Below are positions 1-8,364 of a stretch of 64,000 nucleotides of DNA, piece by piece. Source of the DNA: CALHVX01 sp964640725 (lineage in GTDB: Bacteria; Pseudomonadota; Gammaproteobacteria; Pseudomonadales; Azotimanducaceae). The stretch spans positions 62,001 to 126,000 of the forward strand of contig CAZXIJ010000012.1 in the NCBI GenBank assembly GCA_964640725.1, read 5' to 3'. The position numbers were made by a program, and so were the translations under genes. The notes beneath the pieces are model-generated. The model searched no databases, was not told the origin of the DNA, and saw only the letters and a list, made by a program, of their open reading frames with translations. The stretch's first letter is position 1, and each line of letters begins with the position of its first letter.

Positions 1-69
1 GGACAGCACCGCATGACTCTTGCGAGCCACACGGCCGGCGATGGTTTGATTCGGAGCGGTCATGGTCAC
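1..69 (-). CDS. N-terminus of an unidentified protein (partial, runs off the window)
   Basis: Only the first 23 codons are present. The reading frame continues off the left edge. A GTG at 69-67 lies 8 bases after AAGGA and is preferred as start; an in-frame ATG follows at 63. The visible peptide begins (V)TMTAPNQTIAGRVARKS. This is too short to assign a family. It starts about 33 bases after the dienelactone hydrolase stop on the same strand, so the two are probably co-transcribed. Confidence 0.5.
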   Translation of the reverse strand, partial: MTMTAPNQTIAGRVARKSHAVLS

Positions 70-102
70 GGTTTCAGTCCTTCGGTTGCGGGAGCCGCCA
101 TT

Positions 103-843
103 TTATTCGAGTTCTGCGGGTCTTGGGAGCGTTCTCCCGATCAGCGACCGGATCTGCACGGCCAGCGCCCGGGCACTGGGCTCGTGCCAGGCCGGCCGCT
201 CGGGAAAGGAAAAGCCGTGCTGCGCCGCTGCAAAGCGATCCAGGCGAAAGCGGGCACCGCTCGCAGCCAGCGCCTGCGCCAGCCCATCGACCACCGGTGC
301 CGGCGTCCAGGGGTCCCGGCCGCCACAGGCGATGTAAATCTCACCGTGAATGGCCGCCAGGCTGCGGTGCGCCGAGGTGCTGGCCGCGCAAAACAGCCGA
401 ACGCCATGCACAGCAGCCACCATGCGGGCGTGCGGCCCCAGCGCGGCCGCCGCGTGCAGGGCGTGGGGCCCGCTCATGCAGTAACCGATCAAGCCGAGGG
501 CGCCGACATCGATCTGCGGCTCCGGCCGCAGCGCGGCGCGCACCGCCGTCACATCGTCTATCACCTGCGGGGCCGTCAGCGCGTTCATGTGCCGATACAT
601 CGCGACCCGGTCGCCAGCCGTCAGAGGCGCGTCGGCCGTTCGCCAGTACAGATCGGGCAAGGCCACTGCCACCCCGGCTTCCGTGAACTGCCGAGCCATG
701 GCTTCCAGCTCGGGCCGGATCCCGGGCGCGTCCATCAGCACGACCAGCAGCGGGTAGCGAGCCGGCGCCTCGGGCTGTGTCACGAACACCCGGCGTTGCC
801 GCCCGGCCTCCGGCAGCTGCAGGACCCGGTCCAGGGTCTTCAC
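103..843 (-). CDS. dienelactone hydrolase family protein
   Basis: An alpha/beta hydrolase of 246 residues, the usual length for the dienelactone hydrolase family, which opens lactone or ester bonds in the cytoplasm. The nucleophile is Cys122 in GYCMSG (family signature GxCxG), with Asp177 (GGRDPW) and His209 (AQHGFSFP) completing the Cys-Asp-His triad. The start is GTG at 843; no good ribosome site is visible before it and no better start exists before the first beta strands. It is divergent from fur with 65 bases between them. The natural substrate is not evident; nothing else for chlorocatechol breakdown is in view. Confidence 0.85.
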   Translation of the reverse strand: MKTLDRVLQLPEAGRQRRVFVTQPEAPARYPLLVVLMDAPGIRPELEAMARQFTEAGVAVALPDLYWRTADAPLTAGDRVAMYRHMNALTAPQVIDDVTAVRAALRPEPQIDVGALGLIGYCMSGPHALHAAAALGPHARMVAAVHGVRLFCAASTSAHRSLAAIHGEIYIACGGRDPWTPAPVVDGLAQALAASGARFRLDRFAAAQHGFSFPERPAWHEPSARALAVQIRSLIGRTLPRPAELE

Positions 844-908
844 AGGGTGCGGTCCATGAGATAGGGTCCCGCCACCTCGGCACGTCGCCGCAGAACAGGA
901 TCACCGCA

Positions 909-1322
909 GTGCCAAGCTCTGACATCAAACGCGCAGGACTGAAAGTCACCTTGCCTCGCTTGAAAGTGCTGGAAGTGCTGGAGCGCGCCGAGGCGCACGA
1001 TCACATGAGCGCCGAGGACGTGTACAAGAAGCTGCTGGAGTCCGACGACTCGGTCGGTCTGGCCACGGTTTACCGGGTGCTGACCCAGTTTGCGGAAGCC
1101 GGCATTGTCGAGCGCCAGAACTTCGATGACGGCCATTCGGTGTACGAGCTGGCCGACGATGAACATCACGATCACATGGTTGATGTCGACACCGGCGCGG
1201 TCATCGAGTTCGTGAACGAGAAAATCGAGCGGCTGCAGCACGAGATTGCCGAGGAGCATGGATTCACCCTGGTGGACCATCAGCTCGTGCTCTACGTGCG
1301 AAAAAAGACCGACGGCAGTTAG
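909..1322 (+). CDS. fur: ferric uptake regulator Fur
   Basis: A 137-residue Fur protein, the iron-responsive dimeric repressor. The winged-helix DNA-binding region is residues 1-82, with the recognition helix near LATVYRVLTQF (51-61). The metal-binding hinge has HHDH at 86-89, and the C-terminal dimerisation domain ends in LVDHQLVLYVRKK. The CxxC zinc motif of E. coli Fur is replaced by DVDTG, as in Pseudomonas-type Fur. GTG at 909 is chosen because CAGGA lies 8 bases upstream and the family N-terminus (SSDIKRAGLKVTLPR) begins right after it; the open frame further upstream is not Fur-like. The gene ends inside a short tandem repeat (1315-1362). Confidence 0.93.
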   Translation: MPSSDIKRAGLKVTLPRLKVLEVLERAEAHDHMSAEDVYKKLLESDDSVGLATVYRVLTQFAEAGIVERQNFDDGHSVYELADDEHHDHMVDVDTGAVIEFVNEKIERLQHEIAEEHGFTLVDHQLVLYVRKKTDGS

Positions 1323-1362
1323 CAAAGCAGTTGGCGAAGCAGTTAGCGAGCCGTTAGCGCAG
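1315..1362 (+). repeat. 12-bp imperfect tandem repeat overlapping the end of fur
   Basis: Four degenerate 12-base units lie head to tail: GCAGTTAGCAAA, GCAGTTGGCGAA, GCAGTTAGCGAG and CCGTTAGCGCAG. The first unit contains the fur stop codon (1320-1322). The block fills the space between fur and the converging MerR-TPR gene and is bracketed by an 8-base inverted repeat, GACGGCAG (1311-1318) and CTGCCGTC (1371-1378). The arms are simply the two gene ends, as both proteins finish in Asp-Gly-Ser-stop. Confidence 0.7.
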
Positions 1363-1366
1363 TGCC

Positions 1367-2248
1367 CTAGCTGCCGTCCTGCTGGTCCAGCAGCGCGCGA
1401 TAGGAGCGCATGTACCGGCGTGCAGCGAGCTCGTCTCCGGCCAGCTCGCTGATGCGCGCCAGGTTGTAATGAGAATCGGGCACGTCCAGGGCGTTGCGGT
1501 AGTAGCCCGCGGCGCGCTCCAGCTCGTCGAGCTCATCAAACACCGTGCCCAGGTTGTACGCCGCTAACTGATGTTCCGGCGCGCAACGCAGCGCTTTCTC
1601 GTAGTGACGCTTGGCTCGGCGCAGATCGCCCTTGATCTGGCACAGCCGTCCCAGATTGACGTGGGCGTCGACGTTGTCCGGATCAATCGCAATGGCCCGG
1701 CGGTAGGCATCCGGCGCCCGGTCCGGCTCGATCTCTTCGAGGTCCAGCCCCATGTTGTACCAGGCATCGGTATCCAGCTGGTCTGGCTCTGAGACCACAA
1801 TCAGGTCGTCGTGGCTGATGGGCTCAATGCGCGCCATCGGCCGCTCTGCCGGTTTGGCGTCGAAGTCCAGGTAACCCTGACCGCTCTCGGCGCTCCAAAG
1901 GCTTGCGTCCTCGCGAACCACGACAGTCTGCCCCAGGGCCTGAATCTTGATTGACGCCAGGGATCGAGGGCCGGCATGGTCGGCCAGCTCGCTGCGCAGC
2001 TTCAACAGCGCCCGATTGGCGCGCCGGGGGCTGATGCGGGCATTCAGCAGCGCCTTGGCCGTTCGCAGCAGCACCACGTCCTGAAAGCTGAAGCGGTAGT
2101 GGCCACCATCGCTGCGCGCCGGGGTAATCAGCTGGCGGCGCACGTAGTGCCGGACCTGCCCTGGCTTGAGGCCGAGAAATTCTGCGACTTCACGGGTGCT
2201 GAACCCCCCGGAACGACCGTCGGCAAGTGCGTTTTGGCTGGCGAGCAT
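1367..2248 (-). CDS. MerR-type HTH regulator fused to TPR repeats
   Basis: A 293-residue protein with a MerR-like winged helix at residues 14-90 (FSTREVAEFLGLKPGQVRHY, then GGHYRFSFQDVVLLR). A linker follows to about 160, then several tetratricopeptide repeats (about 161-285; e.g. DAWYNMGLDLEE, DAHVNLGRLCQ, LAAYNLGTVFDEL, SHYNLARISEL). MerR domains bind promoter DNA; TPRs bind proteins, so this looks like a regulator with a protein-interaction sensor half rather than a metal or drug pocket. ATG at 2248 is preferred; the frame extends to a TTG at 2356 without family-like sequence. No ligand or target is apparent. Confidence 0.8.
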   Translation of the reverse strand: MLASQNALADGRSGGFSTREVAEFLGLKPGQVRHYVRRQLITPARSDGGHYRFSFQDVVLLRTAKALLNARISPRRANRALLKLRSELADHAGPRSLASIKIQALGQTVVVREDASLWSAESGQGYLDFDAKPAERPMARIEPISHDDLIVVSEPDQLDTDAWYNMGLDLEEIEPDRAPDAYRRAIAIDPDNVDAHVNLGRLCQIKGDLRRAKRHYEKALRCAPEHQLAAYNLGTVFDELDELERAAGYYRNALDVPDSHYNLARISELAGDELAARRYMRSYRALLDQQDGS

Positions 2249-2548
2249 GAGGTCCCAAACGGTTGAGGGTCGCAACGCGACGGAGGCAATCGGGATCGTG
2301 AGCGACGGTGCGCAGACACAGCGTCGCGGCGATGGCGAATAGTAGACCAGCCCCAATAGGCACTCAAGTTCACGACCTGCAGCGGGGCTGGCAAAGGCCA
2401 GCGGATTGCGCTCATAATTAGCGGTTAGGGGGCGCTATCCCTACTTCCCCCGGCCCGCTGGATGATCGCGAATACTGTCTGGCAGCCGCCAACGGACCCA
2501 GGGAACTCTGAGCGAGGACCAGGCCGAATCGAGACGCAGACCACAGCC
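2249..2548. other. intergenic region between the divergent MerR-TPR and histidine kinase genes
   Basis: About 300 bases separate the chosen starts. An AT-richer patch near 2410-2420 (CTCATAATTA) could hold a -10 element, and a weak 5-base dyad TAGCG/CGCTA spans 2419-2437. No convincing complete promoter, operator or small gene could be read here. Part of the right end becomes coding if the histidine kinase starts at the alternative ATG 2462. Confidence 0.35.
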
Positions 2549-4363
2549 ATGGAAGGCAGCCGAGACGTGGCGTCCGTCGCCCGCCTGCGACCCGTCTTCA
2601 TCGTGCTCGTTGTATGCGTGATCAGCATTGCGCTGTGCCTGTGCGGCGGTTTCCTCAGCGTCAGACTCCTCCCGGACCAGCTCTGGGTCGCCGACCTCGC
2701 CTTCAGCGCCTGCCTCGTCCTGAGTTTCCTCGCGATGATTCCCATGGCGATCATGAGCCACACGCTCTGGCGCGGCCGGGTCCCTGACGCCGTCCGGCCG
2801 GTGCTTGCCGAGAGTGCTGCGGCAGCCCCGGGATCGGGCGCTGCGGAGCACGCGGCGCTGATCGGGCCCATTGCCGAGGCCAGGCACCGCGACCCTGGCG
2901 AGTTCGACCCGGATTTGCTGCGGGAAATTCTGGACCAGCTGCCCTACCCCCTGTTCGCGATCGATACCGGTGGCCAGGTGCTGTTCATGAACGAGGCGCT
3001 GGCGTCAATCTGCGGCGCCAACACCCAGCGCTTGAGCCGCCGCGCGGCAGACGGCACGCTGCGCCAGCTCAAGATCGAAGACGTGCTGGCGCAAACCGCA
3101 GCAACGCAGCACGGCGAAGAGTGGGTCACTTCCGTGGACGGCGAGGACCGCTGCTACCTGATCCACCGGGTCCCGTTCCAGGGCACAACGACGGGCGAGC
3201 TGGTCGTTGCCGTCGAGGCGACCGCGCTGCACAAGCTCCAGCACCAGCTCCAGTTCAGCCAGCGCCTCGAAGTTCTTGGCACCCTCGCTGGCGGTATCGC
3301 GCACGACTTCAACAATCTGCTGACCCCGATCGTCGGCTACGCGTCTATTCTCGAGGCAGCGGCATTGCCGCAAAAGCACCACAGCCAGGTGCGGGCCATC
3401 GCCAACGCTGCAGACCGGGCAAAATCGGTCGCCCAGCAGATGCTGTCCTTCAGCCGCCGCAGCGATGAGCCCCTGCTGCACGAGCAGGTCGACCTGGGCG
3501 TCATCCTGGGCGAGGCGATCAATTTCATGCGGGCCTCCGTGCCGCCGAGCGTCGACATTCAGCTGGATGTCAAAGCCCCCTGCTGGGTCAACGCAGATTC
3601 CGGCGAACTGCACCAGGTGCTGGTAAACCTGTGCACGAATGCCGCTCAGAGCATTCACGCCCCGAGCGGCGTTGTGCTGGTCAGCTGCGATCTGGTCGCA
3701 GCAGGTACCGCCGAACTTCCTGCTGAGCTCAGCGCGATGGACTGTGCGCGGGTCCAGGTGATTGATGACGGGCGCGGCATGAGCCAGGCCGTGCTGAGCC
3801 ATATCTTCGAGCCCTTCTACACCACCAAGGAGGTGGGCGAAGGCAGCGGCCTGGGCCTGAGTGTCGTCAAGAGCATTCTGGCGCGCCATGGCGGGGCCAT
3901 CACGGTCCAGAGCAGCCCGGGCATGGGCACCTGCTTCAATATCTATCTGCCGCAAGCGGTCGGCGTGATCGGCGCGCCAGCCATGGGGCGCGGACGCACT
4001 CGCCTGCTGCTCGTAGACGACGACGCCATGGTCCTGCGCGTGCTCGAAGATCTGCTGGAAACCAAAGGCTTCACCGTGACGGCCTTTAACGATCCGCGCC
4101 TGGCCCTGGATTTCCTGTCGCAGGCGCCGGAGCTCATTGACGTCGTCATTACCGACAACAACATGCCGAAGCTCAAGGGCGTCGACCTCGCGCGCTGCGC
4201 CCGGGAAGCCAAGCCCGACGTGCCGGTTATCCTGATCACAGGTTTTGCCCGGCCCACCGACGAGGAGCTGCGACATATCAGCCGCAGCCTCCTGAAACCG
4301 GTCTCTGCGAAAGACCTGACGGACGCCATTCGCGCGGTAACGACGGCAACCCAGGCAGCCTGA
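2549..4363 (+). CDS. membrane-bound hybrid histidine kinase (PAS, HisKA, HATPase, receiver)
   Basis: A hybrid sensor kinase of about 604 residues. Two membrane helices lie near residues 15-40 and 46-71, with almost no periplasmic loop, so sensing is probably membranous or cytoplasmic. A PAS-like domain covers about 122-228 (LPYPLFAIDTGGQVLFMNEA). The H box is LGTLAGGIAHDFNNLL with the phospho-acceptor His near 252. The ATPase has LVNLCTNAAQSI, DDGRGMS and GSGLGLSVV. A C-terminal receiver (LLLVDDDA, VVITDNNMP, LKPVSAKDL) completes the phosphorelay. The layout resembles CckA-type kinases. An earlier ATG at 2462 would add 29 residues; neither start has a clear ribosome site. It ends 4 bases before the next gene. 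Confidence 0.85.
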   Translation: MEGSRDVASVARLRPVFIVLVVCVISIALCLCGGFLSVRLLPDQLWVADLAFSACLVLSFLAMIPMAIMSHTLWRGRVPDAVRPVLAESAAAAPGSGAAEHAALIGPIAEARHRDPGEFDPDLLREILDQLPYPLFAIDTGGQVLFMNEALASICGANTQRLSRRAADGTLRQLKIEDVLAQTAATQHGEEWVTSVDGEDRCYLIHRVPFQGTTTGELVVAVEATALHKLQHQLQFSQRLEVLGTLAGGIAHDFNNLLTPIVGYASILEAAALPQKHHSQVRAIANAADRAKSVAQQMLSFSRRSDEPLLHEQVDLGVILGEAINFMRASVPPSVDIQLDVKAPCWVNADSGELHQVLVNLCTNAAQSIHAPSGVVLVSCDLVAAGTAELPAELSAMDCARVQVIDDGRGMSQAVLSHIFEPFYTTKEVGEGSGLGLSVVKSILARHGGAITVQSSPGMGTCFNIYLPQAVGVIGAPAMGRGRTRLLLVDDDAMVLRVLEDLLETKGFTVTAFNDPRLALDFLSQAPELIDVVITDNNMPKLKGVDLARCAREAKPDVPVILITGFARPTDEELRHISRSLLKPVSAKDLTDAIRAVTTATQAA

Positions 4364-4367
4364 CGTC

Positions 4368-5390
4368 ATGGGCGATATGAAACTCGGGCTCCAGCTTGGT
4401 TACTGGAGCAGCCAACCCCCTCCGAATCTGATCCCGCTGGTGCAGGAAGCAGAGCGGCTGGGCTTCGACTCGGTCTGGACTGCAGAGGCGTACGGCTCTG
4501 ATGCGCTGACACCGCTGTCCTGGATCGGCTCGCAGACCAGCAAGCTGCGTCTGGGCACAGCAGTCTGCCAGCTCTCGGCCCGGTCGCCGACAGCCATGGC
4601 CATGGCGGCACTGACCCTGGACCATCTGTCGGGCGGCCGCATGATCCTTGGCCTGGGCGTCTCAGGCCCGCAGGTGGTGGAGGGCTGGTACGGCGGGCCC
4701 TACGCGAAGCCGCTGGCCCGAACCCGGGAGTACCTCTCTATCGTCCGCCAGGTTCTGGCGCGCGAAGCCCCGGTGCAGAACGACGGCCCCCACTATCCGC
4801 TGCCCTATCACGGCGAAGGCAGCTGGGGCCTCGGCAAGCCCCTGAAGTCCATCGTCCATCCGCTGCGCCCGGACCTGCCGATCTTCCTGGGCGCCGAGGG
4901 CCCCAAGAACGTGGCGATGACCGCCGAGCTGGCCGACGGCTGGCTGCCCCTGTACTACTCGCCGTTCCGCCAGGAGGTCTATGCGCCGTCCCTGTCCAAC
5001 GCCAAGCCAGGCTTCGAGGTTTCCCAGGGCATCGTCATCAACATCACCGATGACCTGGAGGCCGGGCTCGCGCCCGTCAAGCAGATGCTGGCGCTGTACG
5101 TGGGAGGCATGGGTGCCAAAAAGCGCAACTTCCACAAAGAGCTGGTGACGCGCATGGGCTTTGGTGCCGAAGCCGACAAGATCCAGGATCTGTACCTGGC
5201 TGGCAAAAAGCAGGAAGCCGTGGCGGCAGTGCCCGACGCGCTCGCCGACGAGATATCTCTGGTCGGCTCAGTCGATCGCATCCGGGACCGGCTGACGGCC
5301 TGGGACGAGACCCCGGTAACGTCCCTGCTGGTCTCTGCCCGCAGCCCCGCGCAGCTGCAGGCCATTGCCGAGCTGGTGCTCGACCGCTAG
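4368..5390 (+). CDS. luciferase-like (LLM) flavin/F420-dependent oxidoreductase
   Basis: A 340-residue TIM-barrel oxidoreductase of the bacterial luciferase superfamily. Recognisable blocks are LVQEAERLGFDSVWTAEAYGSDAL, TSKLRLGTAVCQLSARSPT and DHLSGGRMILGLGVSGP, typical of the F420-dependent glucose-6-phosphate dehydrogenase/methylene-H4MPT reductase-like branch. Proteobacterial members may use FMN rather than F420; the cofactor cannot be told from sequence. ATG 4368 is used; ATG 4377 (MKLGLQLGYW) is equally good. It starts 4 bases after the histidine kinase, suggesting co-transcription, and its 3' end overlaps the converging lipoprotein gene by 4 bases. A second member of the family lies at 38329. 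Confidence 0.85.
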   Translation: MGDMKLGLQLGYWSSQPPPNLIPLVQEAERLGFDSVWTAEAYGSDALTPLSWIGSQTSKLRLGTAVCQLSARSPTAMAMAALTLDHLSGGRMILGLGVSGPQVVEGWYGGPYAKPLARTREYLSIVRQVLAREAPVQNDGPHYPLPYHGEGSWGLGKPLKSIVHPLRPDLPIFLGAEGPKNVAMTAELADGWLPLYYSPFRQEVYAPSLSNAKPGFEVSQGIVINITDDLEAGLAPVKQMLALYVGGMGAKKRNFHKELVTRMGFGAEADKIQDLYLAGKKQEAVAAVPDALADEISLVGSVDRIRDRLTAWDETPVTSLLVSARSPAQLQAIAELVLDR

Positions 5391-5911
5391 CGGCGACCTT
5401 GCTGGCGGCGCGCCTGGAGCGCTTCCTTCAAAAAGTTCACCTGGTCTTCCGACACCCGCTGGAAGCCGGGGATAAAGCACGGAAAGCCCGGCTCCATGCC
5501 TCGGTGCCCGAACTGCAGCGGGCGGATATCGTCGAGCTTGCACAGGCGCGCGCTGGTGCTCTCGTAGCTGATCGGGTCGCCCCGGCGCAGACCGAAGCAG
5601 CGGCGCGGAAACTGCACCAGAAACAGCTCGCCGCGACGCATCTCGAACACAATATGCTGGGAGTCGAGAATTCGGTGCGTTCGAATGTTGCGGGTGTTGA
5701 TGCAGCGTTCCTGATAGTCGCCAGGATCTTCCGTGCCGCGACCGAGCAGCTCTTCGAGGGGCGGCAGCTCGTCGCTGGCAGCTTGCTCTGGCTCAGCCCC
5801 GGCATCGGTGTCCGCCAGCATCGTCGCGCCGGTGCTGGCGGAATCCGTGGCAGCGGCGCAACCGCCGACCAGCAACAGGACGGTCAGCAGCAATAGGGTC
5901 TGTTCACGCAC
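5387..5911 (-). CDS. DUF6491-type lipoprotein
   Basis: A small exported lipoprotein of 174 residues. The N-terminus VREQTLLLLTVLLLVGGCAAA is a lipoprotein signal with the lipidated Cys in VGGC. A low-complexity acidic/Ala linker follows, then a conserved C-terminal half (RCINTRNIRTHRILD, FEMRRGELFLVQFPRRC, ARLCKLDDI) matching the DUF6491 pattern with paired cysteines. Function is unknown for the family. GTG 5911 is chosen because AAGGAG lies 9 bases upstream; the open frame upstream of it is not signal-like. Confidence 0.8.
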   Translation of the reverse strand: MREQTLLLLTVLLLVGGCAAATDSASTGATMLADTDAGAEPEQAASDELPPLEELLGRGTEDPGDYQERCINTRNIRTHRILDSQHIVFEMRRGELFLVQFPRRCFGLRRGDPISYESTSARLCKLDDIRPLQFGHRGMEPGFPCFIPGFQRVSEDQVNFLKEALQARRQQGRR

Positions 5912-6021
5912 GGTCACACACTCCTTCAGCGGCCACGGGATTCTAGCATTGGACGCCAGATCTGCCCGGCGGTTCCGCCCGGACCGCCGATCGCCGCGGG
6001 AAATGGCCACTCGAGACGGGT

Positions 6022-6900
6022 CTAGCGCGTCGACCGGATCCCGAGCCCGGCGCAGACCCTGGGCAGCACTGCCTCGCAGGGTGCCTCGACCTTCAGCGCC
6101 AGCCAATCGTCAGCCCGGGTACGGCCCTGGTTCACGGCAAACTGCGGGATACCGCGGTCCCTGGCCCGCCGACAAAAACGATAGCTGGAATGAATCATGA
6201 CGGAGCTGCCAAGGATCAGCAGGCCGCGAGCCGCATCAACGCGGCGGTAGGCGTCAGCGACGACCGGCTTCGGCACCGTATCCCCGAAGAACACGACCGT
6301 CGGCTTGAGGATTCCGCCACAGGCGGCGCAGTCCGGCACCTGCATCTGGTCCAGGGCAGCCGGCTCGAGGTCCGCATCGCCATCCGGTGCCGGCGTTGCC
6401 GTGAGCCCGAGAAGATGGGGATTGCACTCGCGTAACTGGTGCTGGAATTCGGCACGGGGCCGCGCGTCGCCACAAGCGACGCAGGCGACACGATGCAGGT
6501 TGCCATGCAGCTCGATCAGCCGCTCGGTGCCTGCAACCTGATGCAAGCCATCAACGTTCTGCGTGATGACGCTCGACACCCAGCCTTCCGCCTCGAGCGC
6601 CGCCAGCGCGCTGTGCGCGGCGTTCGGCCGAGCGGCGGCAAAGGACGGCCAGCCGTACAGGCTACGCGCCCAGTAGCGCTGACGCGCAGCAGGACTGCCC
6701 AGGAAAGCCTGCACGGTCACCGGCGGCGGTCGCTTGTAAGCGCCTTCGTGATCGCGATAGTCACCGATCCCGGAAGCTGTCGACAAGCCAGCGCCAGCGA
6801 CAACGATCAGCTCGCCATCGCAGCTTTCAATCGATCTGATCAGCTGTTGCACGGACTCCATCAAACTTTCCGCGTTGGCCGGTAGCACTGAATCGTTCAT
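6022..6900 (-). CDS. sirtuin-family NAD-dependent protein deacylase
   Basis: A 292-residue SIR2 protein. The NAD-binding motif is VVAGAGLSTASGIGDYRD. The catalytic region has TQNVDGLHQVAG and LIELHGNL, with the His that abstracts the proton. Zinc is held by two CxxC pairs (CVACGD and CAACGG), and FGDTVP and ILGSSVMIHSSYR complete the Rossmann fold. Family members remove acyl groups from lysines using NAD+. The class assignment is uncertain, although the long insert between the two CxxC pairs is typical of class II (SIRT4-like) members. ATG 6900 begins MNDSVLPANAES; the ATP-grasp gene starts 19 bases away on the other strand. Confidence 0.9.
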   Translation of the reverse strand: MNDSVLPANAESLMESVQQLIRSIESCDGELIVVAGAGLSTASGIGDYRDHEGAYKRPPPVTVQAFLGSPAARQRYWARSLYGWPSFAAARPNAAHSALAALEAEGWVSSVITQNVDGLHQVAGTERLIELHGNLHRVACVACGDARPRAEFQHQLRECNPHLLGLTATPAPDGDADLEPAALDQMQVPDCAACGGILKPTVVFFGDTVPKPVVADAYRRVDAARGLLILGSSVMIHSSYRFCRRARDRGIPQFAVNQGRTRADDWLALKVEAPCEAVLPRVCAGLGIRSTR

Positions 6901-6918
6901 TGTTTCACAATCGGGCAC

Positions 6919-8364
6919 ATGACAATCGACTGGCAAAGCTACGACGCAAAGTCTGTGTGGGACGAGCTGTCGCAACCGAACGGCCGTGCGCGCCCGGGGG
7001 CCGCACCATTAAGGCGCATGCTCGCCAGCCTGAGCGACGAGGATCTGGACGCTCGCCGCGCGGCGGCCGAGGTTGCCATCCGGTCCATGGGCATCACGTT
7101 TACCGTGTACAGCGAAGAGGCCGGCCGCGGCATCGATCGCGAGTGGCCCTTCGACATCATCCCGCGACTGATCCGCCGCTCGGAATGGGACAAGGTAGCG
7201 CTGGGTCTGAAACAACGCGTGAAGGCGTTGAACCTGTTCATCGACGATGTTTACCACGACCAGAACGCCCTCAAGGACGGCGTCCTGCCGGCGGAGTTCG
7301 TCCTCAAATCAAAAGAATATCGGTCCCAGTGCGAAGGCATCGATCCGCCCCACGGTATCTGGTCACATATCTGCGGCAGCGATCTGGTTCGAGATGCGGA
7401 CGGCCAGATGTACGTGCTGGAAGACAACCTGCGCGTGCCCTCGGGGGTCAGCTACATGCTCGAGAACCGCGAGGTGATGAAGCGCGTGCTGCCGGAGCTG
7501 TTCGAGAACTACGCGATTCATCCGGTAGACAACTACCCGGACCAGCTGGCAAAAATGCTCAGCTCGCTGAGCAGCCAGCGGCAGCCGCGGATCGCGGTGC
7601 TGACGCCCGGCATCTACAATTCGGCCTACTTCGAGCACGCCTACCTGGCCCAGGCCATTGCCGCCCAGCTGGTCGAGGGCTCGGATCTGGTGGTGCGAAG
7701 CGACAAGTGCGTCTACATGAAAACCGTCGATGGGCTGGTCAAGGTGGACGTCATCTACCGCCGCATTGACGACCTGTTTCTGGACCCGGAAGCCTTTAAC
7801 CCGGATTCGGTTCTGGGCGTGCCTGGGCTCATGAAAGCCTGGCAGGCCGGCAACGTCGCGCTCGCCAATGCCCCGGGCTGCGGGGTCGCCGACGACAAAG
7901 TGATCTACACCTACGTTCCCGATCTGATTCGCTACTACCTCGGCGAAGAGCCGCTATTGCCGAACGTGCCGTCTTACCGCTGCGTCAACAAAGACGAGCG
8001 GGAGTACGTGCTCGAGCATCTGGACGAGCTCGTGGTTAAGCCCGCGAACGAATCCGGCGGCTACGGCATGCTCATCGGCCCGAAAGCCAGCGCGAAAGAG
8101 CGGGCAGAGTTCCGCAAGCACATTCTCGCGAACCCGCGGAACTACATGGCCCAACCCATGTTGAGCCTGTCGACGGCCCCGACGCTGATCGACCAGCATG
8201 CAGAGCCCCGGCACCTGGATCTGCGCCCGTTCATCCTGTCCGGCAAGGACAGCTACGTTACCACCGGCGGGCTGACCCGGGTCGCCATGCGCAAAGGGTC
8301 CATCGTGGTCAACTCGTCGCAGGGCGGCGGCAGCAAAGACACCTGGATCGTCGATGACAGCTAG
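6919..8364 (+). CDS. circularly permuted type 2 ATP-grasp protein (DUF404/DUF407)
   Basis: A 481-residue protein of the circularly permuted ATP-grasp type 2 family, with blocks FTVYSEEAGRGIDREWPFDI, YVLEDNLRVPSGVSYMLENR, PGIYNSAYFEHAYLA and DELVVKPANESGGYGM. ATP-grasp enzymes couple carboxylates to amines through an acyl-phosphate. This subfamily usually sits beside an alpha-E protein and often a transglutaminase-like protein, and is thought to act on peptides, though the substrate is not established. It overlaps the next gene by 11 bases, so translation is probably coupled. No transglutaminase partner is present here. Confidence 0.9.
   Translation: MTIDWQSYDAKSVWDELSQPNGRARPGAAPLRRMLASLSDEDLDARRAAAEVAIRSMGITFTVYSEEAGRGIDREWPFDIIPRLIRRSEWDKVALGLKQRVKALNLFIDDVYHDQNALKDGVLPAEFVLKSKEYRSQCEGIDPPHGIWSHICGSDLVRDADGQMYVLEDNLRVPSGVSYMLENREVMKRVLPELFENYAIHPVDNYPDQLAKMLSSLSSQRQPRIAVLTPGIYNSAYFEHAYLAQAIAAQLVEGSDLVVRSDKCVYMKTVDGLVKVDVIYRRIDDLFLDPEAFNPDSVLGVPGLMKAWQAGNVALANAPGCGVADDKVIYTYVPDLIRYYLGEEPLLPNVPSYRCVNKDEREYVLEHLDELVVKPANESGGYGMLIGPKASAKERAEFRKHILANPRNYMAQPMLSLSTAPTLIDQHAEPRHLDLRPFILSGKDSYVTTGGLTRVAMRKGSIVVNSSQGGGSKDTWIVDDS

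Noticed and set aside
1311..1378. The 8-base inverted repeat around the fur 3' array as ends of a mobile element
   Set aside because: The arms are the coding ends of two genes that both finish in Asp-Gly-Ser-stop; there is no target duplication or transposase.
2249..2356. Extension of the MerR-TPR protein to a TTG at 2356
   Set aside because: The added residues are not MerR-like and the downstream ATG at 2248 places the HTH at the usual distance from the start.
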